Origin: Demequina sp.
Lineage (GTDB): Bacteria; Actinomycetota; Actinomycetes; Actinomycetales; Demequinaceae
DNA length: 64,000 bases
Direction: 5' to 3'
NCBI RefSeq assembly: GCF_016278775.1
Contig: NZ_JADQBF010000013.1
Location: forward strand, 62,001 to 126,000
Each line of letters begins with the position of its first letter. Within the stretch, counting starts at the first letter, position 1. The notes under the pieces are model-generated. The model saw nothing but the letters and a program-made list of their open reading frames with translations, ran no database searches and was not told the origin of the DNA. Below are positions 8,641 through 17,651 of the stretch, piece after piece. The translations under genes were made by a program, and so were the position numbers.

Positions 8641-9888
8641 CTATGCGCAATCGGTAGGGGCGTTCCGGGACGTACGGTCCCCACTCCCCCCGGAGCCATC
8701 GTCATCCAGATTGCCACCGTGCCCATGGGCGGCTGCTTGAGCACGGCCGGCTCGCTTCGCACGGTACAAGGCCCCATCCGCCAACTGGATCGCGCTCTCG
8801 AGAGTCATCCCTTCTACGAGGCTCGCCACGCCGTAGCTGACCGTGGGAAGCTCTCGATCGGGTTCTGCCGTGCTCTCGAACGCCCCGTTGATCGCAACGG
8901 TTGCCGCGAGAGCCGTGTCGACGTCGGCGTCTGCAATGAACAACACGAACTCCTCCCCCCCGAACCGCGCCGCAAGATCGTGCTCCCCCAGCGTCGAACG
9001 CAACGCCTTGGCGAAGGAGGTCAGCACCCGGTCACCATACGGATGCCCGTGCAGGTCGTTGACCGACTTGAAGTGGTCGATGTCCGCCACGATCACCGCG
9101 TGGCCTACCTTCTCTCCCCCACGCGTCTGCATCACCTCGCGAACGTGATCGATGAAGGCGGAGCGATTCATGAGCCCTGTGAGGTCGTCGGTGAGGGCCC
9201 GAATCCGCCAGCCGCGTTGCTCTTCGTAGTGGCTCAGAGCGGTGACCGTGTACGAGACAACCACCAGGAGCAGCAAGACCAAGAAGGTCGTGGTGCGCGG
9301 GCCAACCCATCTGACGTAGAACTCCGCATCGGGACCCACGGCCAGGTACGTCGCGATCCTGACCGCGTAGAACACGGCTGCCAGCGCCGATGCGATGGCC
9401 AGGGAGGCTATCGCAGTGCGTGCCTCTCCGTCGTGCCGCCGATCCACGCGCTGTGCGTTCGCCTGGTAAACAGCGAACAACTCCCTCGCCGCCAGACCGA
9501 GCATGACGCCCATGCCGACCAAGAGGGAGAGCCCTCCGGGCCACGAACCTCCTTCAGGACGCTCCCACCACGTGGCGAGGGCGGACACGCCCGCCACGCC
9601 GATGGGAAGCCACCATCGGGGTGCGAGACCCCGCAGGGAGCGTGCAGCCAGCCATGCGAGCGCTGCGCTCAGCACCGAGACGCCATTGCCCAGCGCGGCC
9701 GCCAGCGTCGATTCGGAGGCTCCGCCCAGGACATAAAGGCCCGTGCCGATGGCGGAGCCCGCGACGACGCCTGCCCACCAACACGCAAAGTGCGAACGTG
9801 TGGCTCGATAGGTCCCAAAGAACACGAGAACAAAGACGCATGCACCCACGGCGGCTTGCGCGGCCCTGAGCGTTTCGATATCCCCCAT
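8641..9888 (-). CDS. Membrane-bound GGDEF-domain diguanylate cyclase
   Basis: Several N-terminal hydrophobic helices, then DDLTGLMNRSAFIDHV, DIDHFKSVNDLHGHPYGD and RFGGEEF active-site loop. Confidence 0.93.
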   Translation of the reverse strand: MGDIETLRAAQAAVGACVFVLVFFGTYRATRSHFACWWAGVVAGSAIGTGLYVLGGASESTLAAALGNGVSVLSAALAWLAARSLRGLAPRWWLPIGVAGVSALATWWERPEGGSWPGGLSLLVGMGVMLGLAARELFAVYQANAQRVDRRHDGEARTAIASLAIASALAAVFYAVRIATYLAVGPDAEFYVRWVGPRTTTFLVLLLLVVVSYTVTALSHYEEQRGWRIRALTDDLTGLMNRSAFIDHVREVMQTRGGEKVGHAVIVADIDHFKSVNDLHGHPYGDRVLTSFAKALRSTLGEHDLAARFGGEEFVLFIADADVDTALAATVAINGAFESTAEPDRELPTVSYGVASLVEGMTLESAIQLADGALYRAKRAGRAQAAAHGHGGNLDDDGSGGSGDRTSRNAPTDCA

Positions 9889-10015
9889 GCTATGAGCGTA
9901 GACCCCTGCTACCCCGCCTTACCAGCGGCTGTGGACGGGCCTGCACGCTGGCGCCGCAACCTCTTGCGAAGGGGACGCGCCCTCCATCATCCCGCAAAGG
10001 GCCTACCGTTGTGTC

Positions 10016-11755
10016 ATGCCTTCGTCTTCCTTGCCGGACACTGCGCCCGATTCTGGCCCCACTTTCTCCGACCTCGGACTCGACTCCGGCGTGCTCAAGT
10101 CCCTCAAGGACGTCGGCTACGAGACTCCATCAGCCATTCAGGCCGCCACCATTCCGCCCCTCCTGGCGGGTCGGGACGTCATCGGGCTCGCCCAAACAGG
10201 CACCGGCAAGACTGCTGCGTTTGCGCTTCCAATTCTGTCGCGACTCGACCACGCCCAGAAGAACCCCCAAGCCCTTGTGCTGGCGCCCACCCGCGAGCTT
10301 GCGCTTCAGGTGTGCGAGGCCTTCGAGAGGTACGCGTCGCACACCAAGGGCGTGCACGTGCTGCCCGTCTATGGCGGCCAGGGATACGGCACCCAGTTGT
10401 CGGCCCTGCGGCGCGGCGTCCACGTGGTGGTCGGCACGCCCGGTCGGATCATGGACCACCTTGAAAAGGGAACTCTCGACCTCTCAGAGCTCAAGTACCT
10501 GGTGCTCGACGAGGCCGACGAGATGCTCAAGATGGGCTTCGCTGAGGACGTGGAGACCATCCTCGCGCAAACTCCCAAGACCAAGCAGGTGGCGCTGTTT
10601 TCCGCGACGATGCCTGCCCAGATCCGCCGCCTGTCCGCGAAGTACCTCAACGATCCTGAAGAGATCACGGTCAAAGAGAAGACGACGACGTCGATCAACC
10701 TCACCCAGCGGTACTTGGTGGTGTCATATCCACAGAAGGTCGATGCCCTGACCCGCATCCTCGAGGTCGAGAACTTCGAGGCGATGATCGTGTTCACACG
10801 CACCAAGAACGAGACGGAGACGCTCGCGGAGAAGCTGCGGGCGCGCGGCTACGCGGCCGCCGCCATCAGCGGCGACGTGGTGCAGGCCCAGCGGGAGCGC
10901 ACCATCAAGCAACTGCGCGACGGCAAGCTCGACATCCTGGTGGCCACCGATGTGGCGGCGCGCGGGCTTGATGTCGACCGCATTAGCCACGTGTTCAACT
11001 TTGACATCCCGATTGACACCGAGTCCTACATCCACCGCGTGGGGCGCACGGGGCGCGCCGGACGTACAGGGGATGCGATCAGTTTCGTCACTCCGCGCGA
11101 ACGCCGCCTGCTCACCTCTATTGAGCGCGCCACTCGCCAGCCGCTGACGCAAATGCACCTTCCCAGCGTGGACGACGTCAACGCCACACGCCTCACCCGA
11201 TTCGACGACCGCATCACAGAGGCGCTCGGGCAGGTGGATCGCATTCAGGCCTTCCGCGACATCGTGGGCCACTATGTCGAGCATCACGACGTTCCAGAGG
11301 CGGACGTTGCGGCCGCGCTGGCAGTGGTCGCCCAAGGCGACACGCCCTTGCTTCTGGACCCCGCCCATGAGGTGCGATCTCCGCACTTCGCTCCTGAGAG
11401 GGACCAGTCCACGCACTCCCGATCTCACGACGCGCCCAAGGGCGAGCGCTTCCGCCGAGAGGCCTCCGGCCCGATGGCGACCTACCGCATCGCCGTAGGC
11501 AAGCGACACAAGGTCGAGCCGCGTCAAATTGTGGGTGCCATCGCCAACGAAGGTGGGCTGAGTCGCGGCGACTTTGGGGCGATCAAGATCCACCCAGACT
11601 TCTCTCTGGTGGAACTCCCTGCGCAACTTCCTCAAGAGACGCTGCGCAAACTCTCGGGCACGCGCATCAGCGGCAAGCTCATCGAGATTCGGCCGGATCA
11701 AGGGCCGATGCAGGGCCGCAGCGCAAAGCCAGCGCGCAAGCCACGCCGGTCGTAG
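10016..11755 (+). CDS. DEAD-box ATP-dependent RNA helicase (DeaD/CsdA type)
   Basis: AQTGTGKTAAF, PTRELALQV, VLDEADEML, SATMP and HRVGRTGRAGR; C-terminal DbpA-like RNA-binding region (YRIAVGKRHKVEPRQIVGAIANEGG). Confidence 0.95.
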   Translation: MPSSSLPDTAPDSGPTFSDLGLDSGVLKSLKDVGYETPSAIQAATIPPLLAGRDVIGLAQTGTGKTAAFALPILSRLDHAQKNPQALVLAPTRELALQVCEAFERYASHTKGVHVLPVYGGQGYGTQLSALRRGVHVVVGTPGRIMDHLEKGTLDLSELKYLVLDEADEMLKMGFAEDVETILAQTPKTKQVALFSATMPAQIRRLSAKYLNDPEEITVKEKTTTSINLTQRYLVVSYPQKVDALTRILEVENFEAMIVFTRTKNETETLAEKLRARGYAAAAISGDVVQAQRERTIKQLRDGKLDILVATDVAARGLDVDRISHVFNFDIPIDTESYIHRVGRTGRAGRTGDAISFVTPRERRLLTSIERATRQPLTQMHLPSVDDVNATRLTRFDDRITEALGQVDRIQAFRDIVGHYVEHHDVPEADVAAALAVVAQGDTPLLLDPAHEVRSPHFAPERDQSTHSRSHDAPKGERFRREASGPMATYRIAVGKRHKVEPRQIVGAIANEGGLSRGDFGAIKIHPDFSLVELPAQLPQETLRKLSGTRISGKLIEIRPDQGPMQGRSAKPARKPRRS

Positions 11756-11792
11756 CCTCGATCCTTGTCGACTCGTCGAACGCGCGCCTGAG

Positions 11793-13028
11793 TCAGGCGG
11801 CTTCCGTGGCGGCGACGGGCGCGGACTGGTCATCCGCGTGCCTGGTGACTGCCCACCCGCCAAGGGCGAAGAGCACGCCAGGCACACACAGCACCAGGCC
11901 AAGCCACGTGGGCGCCACGTAGCCGAGCCCCGCCGAGATCACTGCACCGCCGAGCGCAGCGCCCAAAGAGTTGCCGATGTTGAGAGCGGAGTGGTTGACG
12001 GCTGCGGCAAGCGTCTGACTGTCGCCAGCGACATCCATGAGCCGCGTCTGAATGGCGGGCGCGAGAGCCTGAGCTGATCCGCCAACGAGGAATACCCCGA
12101 TCAGCAGGCCAGCTACGGTGTGCGCCGTGAGCCCCAGGATCGTGAGCGACACCGCCAGCGCGGCAAAGAGCAAGAAGATCGCACGAACGGCCCCGCGGTC
12201 GGCGAGCCGCCCACCGCCCAAGATGCCGATCGTGGTGCCGACGCCCAAGACCATGAGCACTATGGGCACAAAGCCGCTCGACGTGCCTGCCACCTCTGTT
12301 GATAGTGGCGCCACGTAGCTGTAGACAGCGAAGAACCCTCCAAAACCCAGGGAGCCCGTCAGGAGCGCGAACCACACAGCCGGGCGTCGGAACGCGCCCA
12401 GTTCCCGACGAATGGTGGCCTGGGGATCGCCCCCCGTGCGCGGCACGAAGGCCGCGATGGCCAGCGTGGTGAGTCCGAACAACCCCGCCACCACCACGTA
12501 AGCCCAGCGCCAGCCTGCGTGTTGGCCAAGGAAGGTGATGGCGGGCACCCCCACCACACTCGCGATGGTGAGCCCGACCAGCACGGAGGCCACGGCCTGG
12601 CCGCGCTTCTCAGGTCCCATCAGGCGCGCGGCGACGAGTGCAGCCACGCCGAAGAACGCGCCGTGGCCGAGGCCAGACACAAAGCGCGCGGTGACCACCA
12701 GTTCGAACGTCGGCGCCACTGCCGAGGCAATCGAACCCACGGTGAAGCCGAGAGCCAACCCAATGAGGAGAGTCCGGCGGGGGAAGCGCGCGGACGCTGC
12801 GGCGATGGTGGGCGCGCCGACGACGACGCCAATCGCGTAGGCGGTGATGAGCCAGCCCGCCCTCGCGATAGCCGCAGGGGAGTCTGTCGCGTACAGGTCT
12901 GGGAGGAGATCGCTCGCGATTTCTGGCAAGAGTCCCATCGCGATGAATTCGGTGGCACCAATCGAGAAGCCACCTAGGGCGAGGGCAAGAATCGCAAGGC
13001 GCGCGCGGCGCGGTGTGAGTTCAGTCAT
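11793..13028 (-). CDS. MFS transporter (AraJ/drug-efflux type, about 12 TM)
   Basis: Starts MTELTPRRARLAILALALGGFSIGATEFIAMGLLPEIA, typical of the AraJ/YdhP group; hydrophobic throughout. Confidence 0.9.
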   Translation of the reverse strand: MTELTPRRARLAILALALGGFSIGATEFIAMGLLPEIASDLLPDLYATDSPAAIARAGWLITAYAIGVVVGAPTIAAASARFPRRTLLIGLALGFTVGSIASAVAPTFELVVTARFVSGLGHGAFFGVAALVAARLMGPEKRGQAVASVLVGLTIASVVGVPAITFLGQHAGWRWAYVVVAGLFGLTTLAIAAFVPRTGGDPQATIRRELGAFRRPAVWFALLTGSLGFGGFFAVYSYVAPLSTEVAGTSSGFVPIVLMVLGVGTTIGILGGGRLADRGAVRAIFLLFAALAVSLTILGLTAHTVAGLLIGVFLVGGSAQALAPAIQTRLMDVAGDSQTLAAAVNHSALNIGNSLGAALGGAVISAGLGYVAPTWLGLVLCVPGVLFALGGWAVTRHADDQSAPVAATEAA

Positions 13029-13079
13029 GGTTCGCAGATCCTTGGTCCGTCCAGGCGCGGTCGCCTCCAACGCCTCCCA

Positions 13080-13316
13080 CTAGTGACCGCCAGAGACGAT
13101 CAGCACGACCCCGACCGCGATAGCGGCCACCACCGCTCCAAAACTGCCCACTGCGATGACGATGTGCGCGGACTGCCTGCGCCCGGCGTCGTCGCGGGAT
13201 CCCGGACCTGCCAACGCGCGCACTCCCACGGCGAACAATGCAGGAAGCCCGGCACCGACGATGAGCCCCACCACGACGACGTTCAGCAACGCACCTACGT
13301 TGATGTACTCAGACAT
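13080..13316 (-). CDS. Small two-helix membrane protein next to Pit
   Basis: 78 aa with two hydrophobic segments; 6 nt downstream of the pit stop in the same direction. Confidence 0.75.
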   Translation of the reverse strand: MSEYINVGALLNVVVVGLIVGAGLPALFAVGVRALAGPGSRDDAGRRQSAHIVIAVGSFGAVVAAIAVGVVLIVSGGH

Positions 13317-13322
13317 GCCCGG

Positions 13323-14519
13323 TTACCTCTCTTGAACCTGGGTGGGTTGCGCGGAGTCGAGCAACGCTGGATCGTGCTGAGTCAACGACTCAGCGATTCG
13401 CGACTCGGCGGCACCTTCCCAGTCATCATTCACGTTCAGATGGTTGACCGGCTTCAACTTCGACCACGCCACGATCGCGCCGGACACGACAATCAGCAAT
13501 GCGAGCACCGCGTACGGGCTCGCGACTTGGCTCAACCCGTAGCACACCGCGCCCACAAAGGCGGCGGCCGGTACGGTCACGAGCCACGCAAGGAACATGC
13601 GCCCCGCCACGGACCAACGCACGGAGGCGCCCTGCATTCCCACTCCCGACCCGAGAATCGAGCCGGTGGCCACGTGGGTAGTGGACAGGGAGAAGCCGAA
13701 GTGGCTCGAAAGGAGAATGACTGCGGCGGACGACGTCTCAGCGGCCATTCCTTGCCGCGGCTCCAACTCGACCAGACCCTTGCCGAGCGTGCGAATGACA
13801 CGCCACCCGCCGGTGTAGGTGCCGAGCGCCATGGCCAAAGCACAACTCACGATCACCCACAGCGGAACCGAGGAGTCCTGGGGAACTGTCCCTGACGCGA
13901 TGAGCGCCAACAGAATGATGCCCATCGACTTCTGCGCGTCATTGGTGCCGTGCGCGAGTGACACGAGCGACGCGGAGCCAATCTGTCCCCATCTGAACAT
14001 GCGGTCGTTGTCTGCTTGCGCGACATCCTTGGTGGTGCGGACTACCAACCAGGTGGCGGCCGCGCCAACGCCAATGGCCAACACTGGCGCGAGTAGCGCT
14101 GGGATCATCACCTTCGCGATGAGTCCCGTCCACAACACTCCGGAGGAGCCGATGGCGGCGATCACGGCGCCCACCACCCCGCCCACGAGCGCGTGCGAGG
14201 AACTCGAGGGTATCCCGAGCACCCACGTCACCAGGTTCCAGACGATGCCGCCGACCAAGCCAGCCAAAACGACATCCAGGGTGACGACACCAGAGTCGAC
14301 GATTCCCTTGGCGATGGTGGCGGCAACGCTCAACGACAGGAAGGCCCCCACCATGTTGAGGCAAGCGGAGAGCAGGACGGCTGTGCGCGGCTTGAGAGCC
14401 CGGGTTGCGATGGAGGTTGCCATGGCATTGCCCGTGTCGTGGAAGCCGTTGGTGAAGTCAAAAGCCAATGCGGTCGCCACCACGGCGACAAGCAGGACCG
14501 GTTCGGGCACGACTCCCAT
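13323..14519 (-). CDS. Inorganic phosphate transporter, PiT family
   Basis: [22 protein letters not shown] and [15 protein letters not shown] duplicated PiT signatures. Start set at MGVVPEPV; the longer ORF start is unlikely. Confidence 0.94.
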   Translation of the reverse strand: MGVVPEPVLLVAVVATALAFDFTNGFHDTGNAMATSIATRALKPRTAVLLSACLNMVGAFLSLSVAATIAKGIVDSGVVTLDVVLAGLVGGIVWNLVTWVLGIPSSSSHALVGGVVGAVIAAIGSSGVLWTGLIAKVMIPALLAPVLAIGVGAAATWLVVRTTKDVAQADNDRMFRWGQIGSASLVSLAHGTNDAQKSMGIILLALIASGTVPQDSSVPLWVIVSCALAMALGTYTGGWRVIRTLGKGLVELEPRQGMAAETSSAAVILLSSHFGFSLSTTHVATGSILGSGVGMQGASVRWSVAGRMFLAWLVTVPAAAFVGAVCYGLSQVASPYAVLALLIVVSGAIVAWSKLKPVNHLNVNDDWEGAAESRIAESLTQHDPALLDSAQPTQVQER

Positions 14520-14607
14520 TGTCGTCCCATCGTCACCCGTGGAGGACCCCGCTAAGGTCCCGGACCCCGCGCGGTGGCAGACCTTCAGCCATCGATACGG
14601 CACAATG

Positions 14608-14621
14608 AGGACCAAGGTCCC
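14608..14621. promoter_or_regulatory. AGGACCAAGGTCCC palindrome in the divergent pit / collagen-like intergenic region
   Basis: 13 of 14 identical to the nrdD-upstream palindrome (revcomp GGGACCTTGGTCCT). Confidence 0.4.
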
Positions 14622-14766
14622 TACGGACCGATGGTTTTGGGGCAGATTCACAGTCCGCGGTCGTCTCACAGTCGATGCGCCTGGCGCCTCCTTCGGCCAG
14701 CTCGCGCCGTCACTGAGGCAGCCTCGGCCAAGGACAACGACGTCCACACTCTCCATGGAGGAGCAC

Positions 14767-15516
14767 ATGTTACGGACACTGAGGGTTCGGGCCGCGGCAC
14801 TCGCTATTGCGGCGGTGTTGCCACTCGCTGCGTGTTCCCCTGGCCCGGCGGGTGACGCCGGACCCGAGGGGCCCGTCGGCGAGCAGGGCGCCCAAGGCCC
14901 GCAGGGCGAGCAGGGGCCCGAGGGCGAACAGGGTGAACAGGGCCTTCAGGGGCCCGCTGGCCCTGCCGGGCAACGCGGCGCTGACGGTTCTCGAGGAGCC
15001 ACCGGCCCCGCTGGAGCGACCGGCGCAACCGGGCCAGCAGGGCCCGCTGGAGTCGCAGGTCCGCCGGGCGCCCAAGGCGATCCAGGAGCGAGCGACTCAG
15101 CCCTGTTCTTTGCCCTCATGCCCCCGGACAATGCTGCCACCGTCGCCCCCGGCACAGACGTTGACTTCCCCCAAGACGGCCCGTCAACGAGCAGCGTGAC
15201 CACGCGATCCTCCGCTAGCGCTTTCGTGTTGGCGACGCCCGGCGTATACCGCGTGACCTTCAGCGTTTCGGTCGACGAGCCTGGCCAACTCATCCTCACG
15301 CTCGACGGAACGGACCTCACCCATACGGTTGCTGGGCGTGCCACGGGGACGAGTCTGCTCGGCATGACCACGCTGGTGGAGACCACCTCCGCCAACCAGG
15401 TACTCACGGTGCGCAACCCGACGGGAAACTCCACCGCGCTGACAGTCACCCCGATCGCTGGCGGGACACGGCCCGTAGCTGCAACGTTGCTCATCGAACT
15501 GGTGGAGGCAAGCTAG
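14767..15516 (+). CDS. Collagen-like (Gly-X-Y) repeat lipoprotein with a globular C-terminal domain
   Basis: GGAGG SD 5 nt before ATG; signal peptide with lipobox LPLAAC; 28 uninterrupted G-X-Y triplets; about 140 aa C-terminal beta-rich region resembling BclA-C/C1q-like heads. Confidence 0.88.
   Translation: MLRTLRVRAAALAIAAVLPLAACSPGPAGDAGPEGPVGEQGAQGPQGEQGPEGEQGEQGLQGPAGPAGQRGADGSRGATGPAGATGATGPAGPAGVAGPPGAQGDPGASDSALFFALMPPDNAATVAPGTDVDFPQDGPSTSSVTTRSSASAFVLATPGVYRVTFSVSVDEPGQLILTLDGTDLTHTVAGRATGTSLLGMTTLVETTSANQVLTVRNPTGNSTALTVTPIAGGTRPVAATLLIELVEAS
14842..15093 (+). repeat. Collagen-like Gly-X-Y repeat tract (28 triplets)
   Basis: [84 protein letters not shown]. Confidence 0.95.
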
Positions 15517-15526
15517 TCTCGACTCC

Positions 15527-16324
15527 ATGACGTCGCTCGTGCTCAACCTGTGGATTTGCGGCGGCGTCACCGTCGCCTGCTGGCTCGCCTCGGTCATTGT
15601 CCGCGAGTACTCGTGGGTGGATCGTCTGTGGTCCATCGTTCCCGTGGTGTACGTCTGGGTGTTCGCGGCGCGCGCCGACTCCCTGCGCGCCGTCATGGTG
15701 GCGGTGCTGGTGACCGCGTGGGGCGCACGACTGACGTTCAACTTTGCCCGACGGGGAGGCTACGCGCCAGGCGGCGAGGACTATCGCTGGGGCATCATTC
15801 GATCGCGCATCCCCGGATGGGCGTACGCGCTGTTCAACCTCGTCTTCATCGCGATCTATCAAAACGCGCTCCTGCTCGCCATCACCCTGCCCGTGTGGAC
15901 CGTCTCGCAGAACGACGCGCCGCTCGGCGCGTACGACGTCGTGGCGGCGGGTCTCTTCGTGGCCTTCCTTGTGGGCGAGACGGTGGCCGATCAGCAGCGG
16001 TGGAACTTCTACCGCCGGAACCCCGACGGCGGCGTGTTGCGAACCGGGCTGTTCCGCTACTCTCGCCACCCCAACTACTTCTTCGAGATTGCCCAATGGT
16101 GGGTGGTTTTCGCGTTCGCCGTCATTGCGACCGGCACTCCCCTGCTGTGGACCGGTGTTGGCGCGGTGCTGCTCACGCTGCTGTTCCTTGGCTCGACGGC
16201 ATTCACGGAGTGGATCTCAAAGTCGCGGCATCCGGACTTTGAGGACTACCGACGCGCCACGTCGATGCTCATTCCGTGGCGGCCGCGTCCGGTCCTGCTC
16301 GAGGCGTCTGGCAAGGGCGCCTAG
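15527..16324 (+). CDS. DUF1295 / steroid 5-alpha-reductase-like integral membrane protein
   Basis: WRFYRRNPDGG-like 'WNFYRRNPDGGVLRTGLFRYSRHPNYFFEIAQWW' motif typical of DUF1295. Confidence 0.88.
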   Translation: MTSLVLNLWICGGVTVACWLASVIVREYSWVDRLWSIVPVVYVWVFAARADSLRAVMVAVLVTAWGARLTFNFARRGGYAPGGEDYRWGIIRSRIPGWAYALFNLVFIAIYQNALLLAITLPVWTVSQNDAPLGAYDVVAAGLFVAFLVGETVADQQRWNFYRRNPDGGVLRTGLFRYSRHPNYFFEIAQWWVVFAFAVIATGTPLLWTGVGAVLLTLLFLGSTAFTEWISKSRHPDFEDYRRATSMLIPWRPRPVLLEASGKGA

Positions 16325-16749
16325 TCGTAGATCACGTCCTCGCCTCTGCGCCTCAACTCATCGAGGCCGTCTCGCATGGCCCGCAGTTGCACCGCAGAGT
16401 GCCCCGTCCAGTCCACGAGTTCGCCGATGACCCGCACCGGATCCTTGGTCCGGTACGACAACGTGGGATTGCCTGGAAACCGCTTGTCGGTCACGTTCGG
16501 GTCGTCCTCGAGCTGACCCTGCGGTTCCACCATGTAGATGCGGCCTCTCCCCTCTCCCGCAGCAAGTTCGGCGCCCCACGTCGCGGCGTCGAGGGTCCGG
16601 GTCACGTAGATGTGGTTCGCGATGCGTCCCTCCTCAAAGTTCGAGGCATGCCCAGGCACCAGCGTGTCACCCACGGCAAGATCGGCCTTCGTACCGTGCA
16701 GATAGGCGCCGGACTCGTGTTCCTCGAACGGAACGGGAACCTTGCTCAT
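16321..16749 (-). CDS. arr: NAD(+)--rifampin ADP-ribosyltransferase
   Basis: LHGTKADLAVGDTLVPG, NHIYVTRTLDAATWGAELAAGEGRGRIYMVEPQGQLEDDPNVTDKRFPGNPTLSYR and GHSAVQLRAMRDGLDELRRRGEDVIYD match Arr. Start could be 16755. Confidence 0.93.
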   Translation of the reverse strand: MSKVPVPFEEHESGAYLHGTKADLAVGDTLVPGHASNFEEGRIANHIYVTRTLDAATWGAELAAGEGRGRIYMVEPQGQLEDDPNVTDKRFPGNPTLSYRTKDPVRVIGELVDWTGHSAVQLRAMRDGLDELRRRGEDVIYD

Positions 16750-16769
16750 GAACACATCCTCTCGCGCCG

Positions 16770-17564
16770 CTACCCCAATTGCATCGGCACCGTGAGGTCG
16801 TCGTCAGGCAACTCGTCGGCCGTGGCAGTGACGTCCAGCGTCTGGAGGTCCGCCTGACCCTCCACCGTGGTCAAGAACGCCGTGTCTGCGGCATCCCTGC
16901 CGGTGGCGATCCTCAGCATCGTGGCGCGCGGTGCCAGTGTGGTGGGGTCAACCACCCACCACAGCCCGTCAATGTACGCCTCGCACACCGCGTGGAAGTC
17001 CATGGGTACCAGCCCGGGGGCGTACACCGACACGAGGCGCGCGGGCACTCCTCGGGCGCGCAAGAGCGCGACGCAGAGGTGTGCGTAGTCCCTGCAGACG
17101 CCCTGCCGGGCGAGGAACGTCTGTGACGCGCCGTCAGTCGGCTCGCTGGATCCCGGCACATATGCGAGATGGGTACCCACCCACGAGCTGATTCCGGTCA
17201 GCAGGCCCATGGCTTCGAGCCCCTCAAACTCGGCGAAGGCCGTGGCGGCAAGCTCGTCTGACTCCGCGTAGCGGCTTGGTCTCAAGTAGCGGACCTCGTG
17301 GCGCGGACTCGCAGGCACCGGAGCACCGCGGCCCTCGACCGTAGCCTCATACGCGACGTCGAGCTTTCCCACACCCACGGTGACACGGTGCAGACGCGTG
17401 CCATGGGAGTCGTCGATCTCGTCGGCGAACACTGGCTCGCCGTCGAGCATGATCGAGAGCGTCTCGGACACGTCAGCACCGGTACGCGCCACAGCGATGG
17501 CGAACACGAGATCGCTCGGAACAGGGACATCCAGGCTCATGGAGGCGGTGACATGACGGCGCAT
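16770..17564 (-). CDS. Transglutaminase-like family protein
   Basis: QTFLARQGVCRDYAHLCVALLRARGVPARLVS...DFHAVCEAYIDGLWWVVDPT (Cys/His/Asp triad context of COG1305). Confidence 0.9.
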   Translation of the reverse strand: MRRHVTASMSLDVPVPSDLVFAIAVARTGADVSETLSIMLDGEPVFADEIDDSHGTRLHRVTVGVGKLDVAYEATVEGRGAPVPASPRHEVRYLRPSRYAESDELAATAFAEFEGLEAMGLLTGISSWVGTHLAYVPGSSEPTDGASQTFLARQGVCRDYAHLCVALLRARGVPARLVSVYAPGLVPMDFHAVCEAYIDGLWWVVDPTTLAPRATMLRIATGRDAADTAFLTTVEGQADLQTLDVTATADELPDDDLTVPMQLG

Positions 17565-17609
17565 GGCCTCATCGTGTCATGGCTACGCCGCATGGCACCC
17601 ACCACCATC

Positions 17610-17629
17610 CCCCTCGCGCTCGCGAGGGG
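17610..17629 (-). terminator. Hairpin downstream of ppdK, possible terminator
   Basis: CCCCTCGCG-CT-CGCGAGGGG perfect inverted repeat just after the ppdK stop; no strong T tract. Confidence 0.45.
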
Positions 17630-17651
17630 TACTCACATCAGCGTCGTGCCG

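Noticed and set aside
13819-14754. N-terminal 300+ aa of ORF 13819..15516
   Set aside because: Antisense to pit; the real start is ATG 14767 with an SD and a lipoprotein signal peptide.
14842-15093. Repetitive tract considered as a CRISPR or tandem DNA repeat
   Set aside because: The periodicity is 9-nt Gly-X-Y coding, in frame within a lipoprotein gene; no conserved repeat/spacer units.
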